A program made the translations under genes and the position numbers. Under the pieces are notes generated by a model. That model saw only the letters and a program-made list of their open reading frames with translations, did no database searches and had not been told where the DNA came from. Positions 13,581 through 22,307 of a stretch of DNA of 42,966 nt are shown in pieces; position 1 is the first letter of the stretch; the number at the start of each line of letters is the position of its first letter. This DNA is from a virus. Location: positions 1 through 42,966 of IMG/VR virus record IMGVR_UViG_3300021420_000342. One strand, 5' to 3'.

Positions 13581-14017
13581 GTCCACGCAATCAAACTGAG
13601 ATTGTTGATAGAAAGACCTCTCGCCAAGACTGGGGTACTCCCCTTGATTTGTATAGCGCCCTCTATGCTGAGTTTGAATTTACTTTGGATGTCTGTGCCA
13701 CTGATGATAATGCCAAGTGTGGGGACTATTATACTTCCGAGATGAATGGCCTTATACTTCCTTGGCGTGGTCGAGTTTGGTGCAATCCTCCTTATGGACG
13801 TGATTGTGCCCTCTGGATAGCAAAGGCCGCGACCGAGTACGCAAAAGGTAATTGTGAGATCATCGTATTGCTTGTGCCTACATCGACAGATACCCGATGG
13901 TTCCACGATAGTGTATTAGGGAAGGCTGAATTACGATTCATTAAAGGACGACTACGTTTTGAGGGCGCTAAGTACCGGGCTCCATTCCCATCCATGCTAG
14001 TAATTTACAGGAGATAG
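13577..14017 (+). CDS. Dam-type DNA N6-adenine methyltransferase
   Basis: This 146-residue protein has D-W-G-T-P (18-22) and catalytic N-P-P-Y (70-73), the layout of phage DNA N-6-adenine methyltransferases (Pfam Dam family). It probably methylates adenine in phage DNA, shielding it from restriction or marking it. The start overlaps the polymerase stop (ATGA), so it is co-translated with replication genes. An earlier in-frame start at 13544 would lie inside the polymerase gene and is not needed. Confidence 0.85.
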   Translation: MSPRNQTEIVDRKTSRQDWGTPLDLYSALYAEFEFTLDVCATDDNAKCGDYYTSEMNGLILPWRGRVWCNPPYGRDCALWIAKAATEYAKGNCEIIVLLVPTSTDTRWFHDSVLGKAELRFIKGRLRFEGAKYRAPFPSMLVIYRR

Positions 14018-14021
14018 TGAC

Positions 14022-14360
14022 ATGACCGATGAAGTAATCTTAGATTCCCGTGAAGTCTTCCAGTCCCATCAATTATCGGCATTCGGGCATTACATGGAAC
14101 AACGTATTGCCGTTGCCGAGTCCATCAAGGAACTGGAGGAGGAAAAGAAGAGGCTGGACAGTGAAATTAAAGCCCTCATGGAAGAACACGGTGCCGTCAA
14201 GGTGTCGTATGAGGGCCGTTCCGTTAGTATCGCGAAAGGGAGCCGGTCCAATCTCTCTAAAGAGAAATTACTATTAGCCGGCGTCCCAGCCACAACGATA
14301 CTGTCCTGTACTGACACGACCCATTACGATTACGTACTTGTTGGCAAAGCTAAGGCTTAG
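14022..14360 (+). CDS. Coiled-coil hypothetical protein, last gene of the early arm
   Basis: The protein has 112 residues. Residues 25-58 form a charged coiled coil (I-K-E-L-E-E-E-K-K-R-L). The rest has a small beta segment and S-K-E-K-L-L-L-A-G-V-P, a motif I associate with uncharacterised phage early proteins. Its end overlaps the opposing late-arm gene by 11 bases, marking the point where the two transcription units converge. Confidence 0.6.
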   Translation: MTDEVILDSREVFQSHQLSAFGHYMEQRIAVAESIKELEEEKKRLDSEIKALMEEHGAVKVSYEGRSVSIAKGSRSNLSKEKLLLAGVPATTILSCTDTTHYDYVLVGKAKA

Positions 14361-14535
14361 GAGGTAGTCCCGCCAATAGCGCCTGTATCTGCGTTGAATT
14401 GGTCAGGGTCTGCGACTGGGCCGCTGCCATAATAGCGTCGTCAGTCATTCCACTTTGACCTCGAATGGCATTAACAATATTTAAAATCGCATCAAGAGCT
14501 GCCAATGCTTCATTTATCGTACTAACGGGGTCCAC
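14350..14535 (-). CDS. Small helical protein, last gene of the late arm
   Basis: Sixty-one residues, helical (A-L-A-A-L-D-A-I-L-N-I-V) with a polar Gln/Thr-rich middle. It starts with GTG at 14535 behind an AGGAGG site (14545-14540). It overlaps the upstream HNH gene by 14 bases and the converging early gene by 11. Unknown function. Confidence 0.5.
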   Translation of the reverse strand: MDPVSTINEALAALDAILNIVNAIRGQSGMTDDAIMAAAQSQTLTNSTQIQALLAGLPPKP

Positions 14536-14893
14536 TTTTCCTCCTAGAGAGTCCGTGGCACGAACTACAGAGCCACTTCACGTCAAGTCGTTTTGTGTAA
14601 TCATCATGGTGCGCATGCATCTTTCCATCAACTCCACATTGACAGCAATTCAATGCACGGATCAATAGTCCTGACTTTACAGCTCTAAATACAGCTCGTT
14701 GAGCGTTAACCTTTTCCTTATTTCTTTTTTGCCAGTTAGCAGTCGTAAGAGAAAATTTCTCTCTGTTTTTCAATACATATTCTCGAACCTTGTCTCTGTT
14801 GCGAGATTGCCATTTTCTAGCATAAGAACGGGCTTTATCCGGATTCTTACGATACCATTCTCGTTTATAGGCTCGCTGTTCTTCTGTTTGCAT
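14522..14893 (-). CDS. HNH-like zinc protein, probable homing or accessory endonuclease
   Basis: The protein has 123 residues. The N-terminal 65 are basic and helical (DNA-contact region). The C-terminal core C-C-Q-C (83-86), H-A-H-H-D-D-Y (93-99) and C-S-S-C-H (109-113) is the H-H-D-Y / W-L-C-x2-C-H arrangement of a common phage HNH-like family. It overlaps the lipoprotein stop (TAATG) rather than having its own promoter. Nuclease activity is inferred. Confidence 0.7.
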   Translation of the reverse strand: MQTEEQRAYKREWYRKNPDKARSYARKWQSRNRDKVREYVLKNREKFSLTTANWQKRNKEKVNAQRAVFRAVKSGLLIRALNCCQCGVDGKMHAHHDDYTKRLDVKWLCSSCHGLSRRKSGPR

Positions 14894-15327
14894 TATTTGC
14901 CAGCCAAGGCCGTAATTGTGGTCTCTACGAGCGTTACAATTCCTTGGACGACAGCGGTAACTTTAGCTTGAGATGCCGGGTTCGATACATGGAGCGCCGC
15001 TAACGTCGTCGGATCGCCCATAGCCTGGGCTAGGGAATTGGCGCATGCCGTAAATCCCCCTACCTTTGTCGTACTGATATGGGCCGCCTGAACGCAAGCA
15101 ATGTACGTGCCATCGAGTGTATTGAGAGAGCTAAGATATCCTAAAATTAGTCTCTCTTCATCTGTCGTAACTGTGCCGGCCACACGAAATTGATCTATCG
15201 TGATGTCAGCTTGATTAATCGAGACCGCTACGTCTTGGGCGAGCTTAGCGGCAGTACCGTAAGGATCGCTACATCCTGTCATTGCCATCGCCAACATAAT
15301 GGTAATTACAATTACTTTTACTTTCAT
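14893..15327 (-). CDS. Lipoprotein of the lysis cassette
   Basis: The protein has 144 residues. A short signal peptide ends in the lipobox M-T-G-C, so Cys19 is likely lipidated; the rest is helical. ATG 15327 overlaps the lysozyme stop (ATGA), so the GTG two codons upstream is rejected. A position directly after lysozyme suggests a lysis-related outer-membrane role such as a spanin-type function. It is longer than usual outer-membrane spanins, so this is tentative. Confidence 0.65.
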   Translation of the reverse strand: MKVKVIVITIMLAMAMTGCSDPYGTAAKLAQDVAVSINQADITIDQFRVAGTVTTDEERLILGYLSSLNTLDGTYIACVQAAHISTTKVGGFTACANSLAQAMGDPTTLAALHVSNPASQAKVTAVVQGIVTLVETTITALAGK

Positions 15328-15734
15328 TGCCACTCTCCTGTTCGCATTTGTGTCGCGAGTCTAGTTGCCCTTGCTCCAACTTGTTTAGCCCACAATGAAT
15401 CGAGCATTTCGATAGCAGCGTCGTTCCAATCACCTTGCGCCACATATTGTAACATGGCCGAGAATTTTTCGAGTCCCCCGAACCCTAAATTGAAGGCCAT
15501 GTTGATAAGGACGCTTTGGCGTATTGAGTCCAATTGCTCAAAGTAAGGTAAACGGGACTGGAGTTGATTCGTTACTTCGGCTATGTCTTCCTGTAAAAGA
15601 AAATTGACAGCATTGTCACTGATACCTTTGTCGGTCAGATTATGGCCAACACCAATTGTGAGTTTGCCGACAGTGTCAGTGTAGGGAAAGTTACGGACTC
15701 CTTCATCTCTCTTTAACTGTTCGATGATATCCAT
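15324..15734 (-). CDS. GH24 lysozyme (endolysin)
   Basis: This 136-residue protein closely follows T4/P22-type lysozymes: catalytic Glu11 in R-D-E-G, Asp20 and Thr26 in the Y-T-D-T ... T-I-G-V-G-H stretch, and later A-F-N-L-G. It hydrolyses peptidoglycan between MurNAc and GlcNAc at the end of infection. No signal peptide is visible, so it should need a holin; small membrane proteins lie directly upstream in the operon. Its start overlaps the upstream gene (TAATG). Confidence 0.9.
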   Translation of the reverse strand: MDIIEQLKRDEGVRNFPYTDTVGKLTIGVGHNLTDKGISDNAVNFLLQEDIAEVTNQLQSRLPYFEQLDSIRQSVLINMAFNLGFGGLEKFSAMLQYVAQGDWNDAAIEMLDSLWAKQVGARATRLATQMRTGEWQ

Positions 15735-15991
15735 TAATCCCCCGATGCATTTAAAGTCTTGATCAGTAATAGTATCTGATCGGTCCCGTTTTTGTAATAG
15801 TCCTTCAATTCAGTTTGCCGGGCTTCGTACTCTTCCCGAGTAATGTAACGACTGGCCTCCATTTTGTCCATTCTATCTTTCATGCCATTGATTCGAGCCT
15901 TAGTGATGCCCGTGGAGACTCCATAAGCGACGGCCCCGGATAGCACTATACCGAGGAACGATACCAAGACAGCGGCCCATTCAGGACTCAC
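15734..15991 (-). CDS. N-anchored coiled-coil protein, holin or spanin candidate
   Basis: The protein has 85 residues. One N-terminal membrane segment (A-A-V-L-V-S-F-L-G-I-V-L-S-G) at about 6-26 is followed by a charged helical domain likely to be a coiled coil. This resembles inner-membrane spanins or accessory holins. GTG 15991 overlaps the previous stop (GTGA) and is the only plausible start. Confidence 0.6.
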   Translation of the reverse strand: MSPEWAAVLVSFLGIVLSGAVAYGVSTGITKARINGMKDRMDKMEASRYITREEYEARQTELKDYYKNGTDQILLLIKTLNASGD

Positions 15992-16167
15992 TTTTTCACC
16001 ATTTCCACCATAGCGATCAATAGTCCGATAGCGGACAAGACGAGAGCAATGTTAGCTCGCCCTGTGTTGGCGGCCAGTACGAGGGCTTTAGCTGTGCCTT
16101 CGAGTTCTTTCTTGACAGCTACCAATTCTTTTTCGAGGGCACAAATCTTTTCCTCTTCGTTGGTCAT
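15988..16167 (-). CDS. C-anchored coiled-coil protein, lysis-cassette candidate
   Basis: Fifty-nine residues: an N-terminal charged helix (E-E-E-K-I-C-A-L-E-K-E-L) then one hydrophobic segment (A-N-I-A-L-V-L-S-A-I-G-L-L-I-A-M) near the C-terminus. The topology is the reverse of the next gene's product. ATG 16167 overlaps the upstream stop (ATGA) and its own stop overlaps the next GTG. The tight coupling supports a real gene. Confidence 0.6.
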   Translation of the reverse strand: MTNEEEKICALEKELVAVKKELEGTAKALVLAANTGRANIALVLSAIGLLIAMVEMVKK

Positions 16168-16445
16168 GGCTTAGTCCATGACTGGGCCGCTACCGGGGCC
16201 TGTGGTGTCGATGGTATAGTTGGAGGGACTCCATTCGCAGTCTGCCCATCAGTTCTATTAACCCTCCCAGTCAATATCAGAATGAGAGCGCCTAGAACGG
16301 TACTGAAAGCATTCTCAGCCCATTCAAGTGCTCCTTGATCGGCAGTGCCGTGGTGGATGATGTGCATGACGATATATCCAGTCGCCAGCACAAGTAGAAA
16401 CAACAATAATTTATCGGTGTTGTGGTTAAGCCACGTATCTTTCAT
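16164..16445 (-). CDS. Holin-like two-pass membrane protein
   Basis: The protein has 93 residues. Two hydrophobic segments (about 12-30 and 48-61) are separated by a His/Asp-containing loop and followed by a Pro-rich cytoplasmic-type tail. This resembles small phage holins that open the membrane for the lysozyme. ATG 16445 is preferred because AGGAGA precedes it; an in-frame ATG 12 residues upstream lacks support. Confidence 0.6.
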   Translation of the reverse strand: MKDTWLNHNTDKLLLFLLVLATGYIVMHIIHHGTADQGALEWAENAFSTVLGALILILTGRVNRTDGQTANGVPPTIPSTPQAPVAAQSWTKP

Positions 16446-16494
16446 GTCCCCGTCTCCTGAATATGCCCGTGCTGCGATCACGGGGTCGATACAT

Positions 16495-16821
16495 CTACTG
16501 AGCTACAGCCTTGGCTCCCGTAGGTGCGTTTGGGACTGTCGGCTGATTCGATGGCAAGGAAACATCGCCCGAGGCATCCACGGCGACAACTTCCCAGAAT
16601 CCCCCTGTATTGACTGTGTCGAAATAACTGGTTGTCGTGATTGGTGCGGAATTGACGACCGTAAATGTCCCGGTCGCTGTCGCACTATGGAGTAAATTAT
16701 AGGTCACTCCGGGCGTTGTAGAAGCCGTCCATGAAATTAAGACACCGTGAGTTACTGTTTGGGGCCATACGAGCAGCGCCGAGAACAATATTAATGCCAT
16801 CAATCGCCCGATGATTTTCAT
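16495..16821 (-). CDS. Exported fibronectin-III-like protein
   Basis: The protein has 108 residues with a signal-peptide-like N-terminus (M-K-I-I-G-R-L-M-A-L-I-L-F-S-A-L-L). It is followed by one beta-sandwich-like domain with W-T-A-S-T-T-P-G-V-T-Y-N and Y-F-D-T-V-N, typical of fibronectin type III repeats. It lies between the large adhesin and the lysis cassette. It may be a surface or tail-associated binding domain; the export signal on a late gene is unusual. Confidence 0.6.
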   Translation of the reverse strand: MKIIGRLMALILFSALLVWPQTVTHGVLISWTASTTPGVTYNLLHSATATGTFTVVNSAPITTTSYFDTVNTGGFWEVVAVDASGDVSLPSNQPTVPNAPTGAKAVAQ

Positions 16822-16828
16822 AAGTCTC

Positions 16829-19396
16829 CTATGGTCCGCACTGTCTTATAAGTCTGTAAGTGGCCCCTGCCGCACTGGGAGTGCCCGTAACGGTAAATAC
16901 AGGGGCAGTGGCCGAAAGTGTCGTTTGATCGGCATAGATCGTGGTCGCTGCCGTACCGTTATGTATCGTCACCCAACATTGAACTAAGGCTGTCGGTAGA
17001 CTGTTCGTTAAAGTGTCGGTGATGGTCGGATTCGCTGCCGTTGTCGTCCCTGTAGTAATAAGCCACGAACAGGTCTGTCCCTGTCCCGTCACTGCCGTCA
17101 CTGTCGCCGCCCCAGTAGATTGCCAGCCCGCACTAAGCCCAATCTCGGCATTGGTACAGGGCAAGGCACTTGACGATACGATAGGACCATCGACAGCAAG
17201 GACAGCACCAGTATTGGCCGCGTTACCGTTCCGTACTGTCACGTTACCGAGGTCGAAAAAGTAAGAGCCGCCAGCGCTGCCCGACCTGAATGCATTACCA
17301 CTGACTACATTGAACTCGACACTGGAAGCTGCTGCCGTCGATGTATAGGCCCCGGAATGTGTCGTGCCATCCGTGATATCTCCCTTAACTGAAATGGATG
17401 ATGTGCCGGCAGCATTATTGGTATTTGGCTGCATATAAATCGTGCCACAGAAACTGACGTTACTGGCCCCGGTCACGGCCTGGAATAAGCCACTTCCACT
17501 CACCGTGAAAGTAACAGTAAGCGTACCGACAGCCAATGTATTGGCAACACTAGTTACTTCTATATATTCCGGTAATTGAGCGAGTCCCGCCCCGTCCGTA
17601 TTGTTGGCCCATTGCCCAATGAAGATTGCTCGCCAGGGCTTTCCAGTTGTCAATGTCGTGGACGATATGATCCGGGCCACTGTACTGAAATCCCAGCATC
17701 CTTGATTGGGATGGTCTTGAGGGTCGTATCCAGTGCCGCCGACTAGTCCATCACTTGTCTGGAAACCGGGAATGATCTGCGTGTAAGTGGCTTGTGTATT
17801 CATCCATTGCTTGCCGCTTAAAGGCTCGAAATTATTGCGTAGGTTCGTATTGATGCCATTATTCGTAAAGTTACCTCGCGACATCGACACTTGCGTCAAA
17901 TGAGTATTGACCGCCGTATTGTCAATGAGCATGGTCCCGACTTGACCACCCTCAATGAAATTGTTACTACCCTTTATATGAAATTGCCCTGTCCCTATCG
18001 TCACCATTGAATCGTAGAAAAAGTTCTGCAATGCCGCTGTCCCCAATATCACGGCATCGGTAGCGGAACTATTTTCAAATAGACAGGAATTGAATGAATT
18101 GTTCAGACTGGGATTGGTGCTGACTCCCTGTTCAATGTCCAAAGCCGTCACATTTGTCGTTACTTGGCACGCACTCATCGAATTGGCCGCAGCATTCTTC
18201 ATGCTGATGGCGGTACCATTGATTGCCTCACATCGAGGCGTCAGGAATGTCGTTGTCGTGAAGCCAAAGTTAGCTCCAAGCTCCCCGAGTTCCATACAGC
18301 CCGTAGGAGTAGTAGTAAATGCCCCAATACCATCATTGGGTGTTGTCATCCAGTGACTGACCACGTTACCTACGCCAAAGAGCCATTGTAGCGCCGATCC
18401 CGTTACGTCCCGGCCATCCACATCGACAAGGAAGCTGCTGTTCACTCCTTGTAATCTAATGGCATGGGTAACATTGGCATTACCTCGAACGACGCAGCCA
18501 TCAATTACAATGTGATTCAATAGATTGACTGTGGGAGTTGCTGTTCCGATGTCGATGACGGCAGCTATAGCGCCACTTCCCGTATACTGTATAATTGAAG
18601 AGTTGCCCCCGGCGCATCTGATGTGAATGCCGCTCTGTCCAGTGCCATTAATGACAATAGCCGATGTCGTATTCCAGGTACCGGCAGGAATAAATACATC
18701 GCCATTGCCGCTTGGAAATGAATTGATGCAATTCTGCGGACTCTGAGTGACGTTGACGATGCAAGTACCGTTAAATATCGGCCCCGACCCCGTACCTCCA
18801 CCGACTACGACTTGCCGTAATGTCGTGGTGATGCCCCCGCCATATATCTGGACATAATAGATGCCGGAAGGAGCTCCCGCACTATAATTTCCCATACTGT
18901 CGGCTAAGAATGGATTGGCCTGGACAGTACCGAGGAGGGCATCGGTATAGATCGTAGAGAGACCGGCACATGGCGTCACACTGTTGCCCAGTTGAAGTAC
19001 CGATCCAGTTGTCGTGGCGCTACCATTAACATGAACGATAGGACCGGCAATTATCTGAGTAGAGGTCACTGACAGTATCGGGACACCCCCTGTCAAGAAA
19101 CCATCAGTCAATGTCCCTTGATTGAAGTAAGTGTCGGCACCAGTGAATCCAAATATCTGAACTTGCATACCCGTCACGTAACCTGCTGTAATGGGATTCG
19201 ACGACATCGTGAATGTGGCTAATGTCGATGTAAGTGACGCCGCTGTTGTCGTGAGTGGCTGACAAACTGCTATCGTAGCCCCGGCAACTGGATTACCTTG
19301 ACGGCTACTGACCCATGGGTCCTGAGTTATCTTACCTCCCTGGGCCCGGACTGTTAATGGTAAGAGTAATAGTAATAGTAAGAGTGACCGTTTCAT
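16829..19396 (-). CDS. Large beta-helix adhesin with a signal peptide
   Basis: The protein has 855 residues. A Leu-run signal peptide (1-19, ending R-A-Q) is followed by a capping region (about 25-205). A right-handed beta-helix/pectate-lyase-3-like region follows (about 205-480, with F-P-S-G-N-G-D-V-F-I-P-A-G-T-W), then Thr/Ala-rich beta domains to the end. This architecture suits a receptor-binding tail spike or fibre. The start overlaps the preceding stop (ATGA). A Sec signal on such a protein is unexpected for a cytoplasmically assembled virion. Confidence 0.7.
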   Translation of the reverse strand: MKRSLLLLLLLLPLTVRAQGGKITQDPWVSSRQGNPVAGATIAVCQPLTTTAASLTSTLATFTMSSNPITAGYVTGMQVQIFGFTGADTYFNQGTLTDGFLTGGVPILSVTSTQIIAGPIVHVNGSATTTGSVLQLGNSVTPCAGLSTIYTDALLGTVQANPFLADSMGNYSAGAPSGIYYVQIYGGGITTTLRQVVVGGGTGSGPIFNGTCIVNVTQSPQNCINSFPSGNGDVFIPAGTWNTTSAIVINGTGQSGIHIRCAGGNSSIIQYTGSGAIAAVIDIGTATPTVNLLNHIVIDGCVVRGNANVTHAIRLQGVNSSFLVDVDGRDVTGSALQWLFGVGNVVSHWMTTPNDGIGAFTTTPTGCMELGELGANFGFTTTTFLTPRCEAINGTAISMKNAAANSMSACQVTTNVTALDIEQGVSTNPSLNNSFNSCLFENSSATDAVILGTAALQNFFYDSMVTIGTGQFHIKGSNNFIEGGQVGTMLIDNTAVNTHLTQVSMSRGNFTNNGINTNLRNNFEPLSGKQWMNTQATYTQIIPGFQTSDGLVGGTGYDPQDHPNQGCWDFSTVARIISSTTLTTGKPWRAIFIGQWANNTDGAGLAQLPEYIEVTSVANTLAVGTLTVTFTVSGSGLFQAVTGASNVSFCGTIYMQPNTNNAAGTSSISVKGDITDGTTHSGAYTSTAAASSVEFNVVSGNAFRSGSAGGSYFFDLGNVTVRNGNAANTGAVLAVDGPIVSSSALPCTNAEIGLSAGWQSTGAATVTAVTGQGQTCSWLITTGTTTAANPTITDTLTNSLPTALVQCWVTIHNGTAATTIYADQTTLSATAPVFTVTGTPSAAGATYRLIRQCGP

Positions 19397-20523
19397 CGCT
19401 TTCCTCGACGCTCCTGTGCCAATAATTCGTTGATGTAGCGATTGGCCTGTTGAGCTTCCACACTATTGGAACTCTTGGCCCGTCGAATCAAATTCTCTAC
19501 CCGAGCCTCCGCCGATGGCCGGTCAATGCCGGTACGGGCCACGACAAGGTCCGTCAAGTTATCGGTCTCGGGACGGCCATTAGCCCCTGGGCGGTTAGGA
19601 TTGTCGGTAAATCGTTTACCAGTAGTCTTAGGGGCCTCTGCTGGAGCTGGAGTAGCCTCGGTAGGGGCTGTTCCCGGTCCCTGCGGAGCCTCAGGAGGCA
19701 CGATCTCGCCTAGATTGACCTGAGACCCCGGTCTAGCCCCTCCGTACTCCTCAGAGGCTATAGGAGTGGGATATCGAGGAACTTTACGGCCCTCTGCCGG
19801 GACCTGACCGCCAGCAAATTCCATGCCTCGGCGCTTGGCTGCCGTTTCAGCTATCTTGAACATTTGGTCACGGGACCGGGCCTCTTCGGGAGTTACGATC
19901 AAGTTGCGGGCTGGTCGAGCGACGGTCGGGCCCGGCATATTCGGGGACTCAGCCGCAGGAGAGGCATCGGACGGACCTTTCCTTAGCCCCGCCTTGATAT
20001 CGGCAGCCCGTTGAGTCAATTTCATTTTGGCTCTCAGCCCCGCGAGTTCTTCATCCGTAAATACAGAGCCCGCGCCAGGAAAGCGACTAATAGCAGCGTC
20101 AGGGATTGCGGCAGGTCCGACAAGAGCACCTCCCCATTTACCGATCTGGGCTCCCGTCTCGCCACCGAAATGACGACCGAGGGCCTCACCACCTTTTGAT
20201 ACTAAGTAAGACTTTGCAAGGGCTCTTGCTGCCGGATAAGCGTATCCTGCGATCCCTTTCTCGGCAATACCATAACCGGCCTCGGGAATAGCGATACCGG
20301 CAAGAGCGGCATTCGTAAGAGCGGCGGGATGTTCACGGGCCATTTGTTCGTTACCATGAGCTTGGGCCTCTTCCCCTTCCCCCACCATTTCCGTTGGACT
20401 ACGCGGAATATCAAATTTAGCGGTCGGAGGATTAGCCGCTGCTTTTTGCTCTTCTGTCTCTTCATCCCCAATTTGATATCCCCTGGGGGCATCTTCTATT
20501 GTGTAGCCGGAGGAGCCTGCCAT
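19393..20523 (-). CDS. Probable internal virion protein (1)
   Basis: The protein has 376 residues. A Gly/Ala-rich, weakly hydrophobic middle (about 70-145) and a long low-complexity Pro/Ala/Glu region (about 185-310) precede a helical C-terminus. This resembles ejected or internal core proteins of short-tailed phages, which interact with membranes. AAGGAGG lies 4 bases before the ATG. It overlaps the preceding gene by 28 bases. No homologue named. Confidence 0.55.
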   Translation of the reverse strand: MAGSSGYTIEDAPRGYQIGDEETEEQKAAANPPTAKFDIPRSPTEMVGEGEEAQAHGNEQMAREHPAALTNAALAGIAIPEAGYGIAEKGIAGYAYPAARALAKSYLVSKGGEALGRHFGGETGAQIGKWGGALVGPAAIPDAAISRFPGAGSVFTDEELAGLRAKMKLTQRAADIKAGLRKGPSDASPAAESPNMPGPTVARPARNLIVTPEEARSRDQMFKIAETAAKRRGMEFAGGQVPAEGRKVPRYPTPIASEEYGGARPGSQVNLGEIVPPEAPQGPGTAPTEATPAPAEAPKTTGKRFTDNPNRPGANGRPETDNLTDLVVARTGIDRPSAEARVENLIRRAKSSNSVEAQQANRYINELLAQERRGKR

Positions 20524-21803
20524 TTGCCTCCTTTCGAGACGGCAATAATGTTGCCATCCTTCCGCAATACCTTGCCATCTTCCTTGGGAGCTTCGGGGGC
20601 ATCGGTCGGGACTTTAAATGCGCCGGCACTTTTAGGATTAATAGCCCCGGCAGTCTTTAATATGCCTTGAATTGAAGCTATCGTAGCGTCGGGGTCCTGT
20701 GCCAATCCCCCTACGACCTTCTCGAAAGCCTCTTGAGCTGACCGGGCCCGGAATCCATGCATGGCAGGCTGGAGAGCTGCGAAGGTCTTTAATTGAGACG
20801 ATAGATATGCCGCCTTCTGATCAGCTAACGGTGTTCCTAATGTTCCTTGCTTAATGTAAGATCCGAGATTGCCCAATATCTCTCGATTGTCGGGACTCTG
20901 TAATTGCGTAATTATATCGGTACCGGCGCGATTGACTGCCCCAGCTTGGGCCATTTCATGTCCATAAGCTCCTGTCGCCGATGTGCCTACGGGCTTGTCA
21001 TAAGTCTGGGTCTGGGGATTGTATTGGAATACTGTTGGCAATCCACTCTCGGGATCAATTAAAGTTGTAGTTCTCGTATTGGCATAAGCAGATGTCGCCG
21101 ATGCTGGAGGAGGAGCCTCACCCAAATCTCTGTCGTAAGTGTGAGTACCGGGATTCCACATCATAACATGGGGCTTGCCATTGACTTCGATGGTCTTGGT
21201 GCCAAGAGCTTTGCCGCCCACCATAATCTTAGCGGTCTCTTCCCGGCCCCCGACATTAGTGGCCGCAACATCCTCGGCAGTCTTTCCTCGAATATTGGCT
21301 ACATTAGCAGTGCCTTCATTCTTAAGCCGCTGTATTTCTTCTTGCGTCAATCCCCGCTCACCGTAGGCTTTGGCTTGAGCCGCTTTTAATTCCTCTTCGG
21401 ATGCTTCTTTGCGGGCCTCCTGTCCTCCCTTTAATTGTTCCTCATATTCCTTAGTAGCCGCTCCGTATCGTTGCTCAGCTTGTTGTTCGGGTCTTTCATT
21501 GACATAGGCATTGGCGGGGCGACTGAATGATGCCAAAGCATGTCCGACAGCGGCCAATCCATGAGGTTGAGGCGGAGCATAGTCTTTCCATGCTGGAGGA
21601 GGGGGAGGAGCAACTTGGGGGTTAGGTCCTCCTCCCATAACAGCCGGATACGGTGATGGGGAAACGTCAGGAGGAGACATAGCAGGGACATTAGAAGGAC
21701 TTGACGGCGATTGAATGACACCCATACCAGGGATTTGAACAGGAGGATATTGTTTCTTCAATTCCTCGTCATCGTCAACGCCCGTATATGTATCTGTGGC
21801 CAT
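20496..21803 (-). CDS. Probable internal virion protein (2)
   Basis: The protein has 435 residues. The N-terminus is Pro-rich and disordered (1-85) with a P-P-P-P-P-A-W stretch. A charged helical middle (about 100-185) and a mixed C-terminal half with M-H-G-F-R-A-R-S follow. Its order between tail and adhesin genes fits structural or ejection proteins. No family recognised with confidence. Confidence 0.55.
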   Translation of the reverse strand: MATDTYTGVDDDEELKKQYPPVQIPGMGVIQSPSSPSNVPAMSPPDVSPSPYPAVMGGGPNPQVAPPPPPAWKDYAPPQPHGLAAVGHALASFSRPANAYVNERPEQQAEQRYGAATKEYEEQLKGGQEARKEASEEELKAAQAKAYGERGLTQEEIQRLKNEGTANVANIRGKTAEDVAATNVGGREETAKIMVGGKALGTKTIEVNGKPHVMMWNPGTHTYDRDLGEAPPPASATSAYANTRTTTLIDPESGLPTVFQYNPQTQTYDKPVGTSATGAYGHEMAQAGAVNRAGTDIITQLQSPDNREILGNLGSYIKQGTLGTPLADQKAAYLSSQLKTFAALQPAMHGFRARSAQEAFEKVVGGLAQDPDATIASIQGILKTAGAINPKSAGAFKVPTDAPEAPKEDGKVLRKDGNIIAVSKGGKWQAPPATQ

Positions 21804-22307
21804 TTATTTTCCCCCCAATCCGAAGAGGCCACCTACAGTGCCAATACCTTTGAATGTCGAATTCACTGCATTGGTCCCGGCATTTAACAGGGCGGGTGAC
21901 AGTCCATACATTGACGCTGTCTGAGCTTGATTCCCCTGTTCCTGTCCCGCTAGTCCATACATGCCGGCCAATTGATTCTGCATTTGCTGTTCTTGCAGAT
22001 TGGCGGCAGTTCCTCCGGCGGCTTGACCTTCCTCCAATGCTAATTGATCTTGTTGAGCTGTTAAATCAGAAGCATTTCCCGTAGCTGAGGCTCTATTGGC
22101 AGCCTGAAATTCCGCCGATTTGAATGGCGCTGTCGTCGCTCCCATCTCACTTGTCGTGGCCGCGGCTTTCTCTTCGGGGGATAGATACCCCGTATTCATC
22201 AGAGAGGTGTAGCCGGGAACAAGTTGACTTTCTAATTGCTGAGCCTGTGTATTGTTCTGGGCTCCAATAGCATTGGTTGTCTGTCGCTCCTGATCAGCTT
22301 GTCTCAT
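21804..22307 (-). CDS. Probable internal virion protein (3), Gln/Ala-rich
   Basis: The protein has 167 residues, rich in Gln, Ala and Gly. Helical repeats run at about 1-130. A glycine-rich C-terminal segment (F-K-G-I-G-T-V-G-G-L-F-G-L-G-G-K) could insert into membranes. Such composition is typical of ejected proteins of podoviruses. The start overlaps the GNAT-like gene stop (ATGA). Confidence 0.55.
   Translation of the reverse strand: MRQADQERQTTNAIGAQNNTQAQQLESQLVPGYTSLMNTGYLSPEEKAAATTSEMGATTAPFKSAEFQAANRASATGNASDLTAQQDQLALEEGQAAGGTAANLQEQQMQNQLAGMYGLAGQEQGNQAQTASMYGLSPALLNAGTNAVNSTFKGIGTVGGLFGLGGK

Noticed and set aside
14350-14375. Bidirectional terminator at the convergent junction
   Set aside because: CTAAG-G-CTTAG is a short palindrome with no adequate loop or T-run, so no intrinsic terminator can be supported.
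18090-18356. Antisense open frame in the beta-helix adhesin
   Set aside because: Lies wholly within a long coding gene on the other strand and has no supporting signals.
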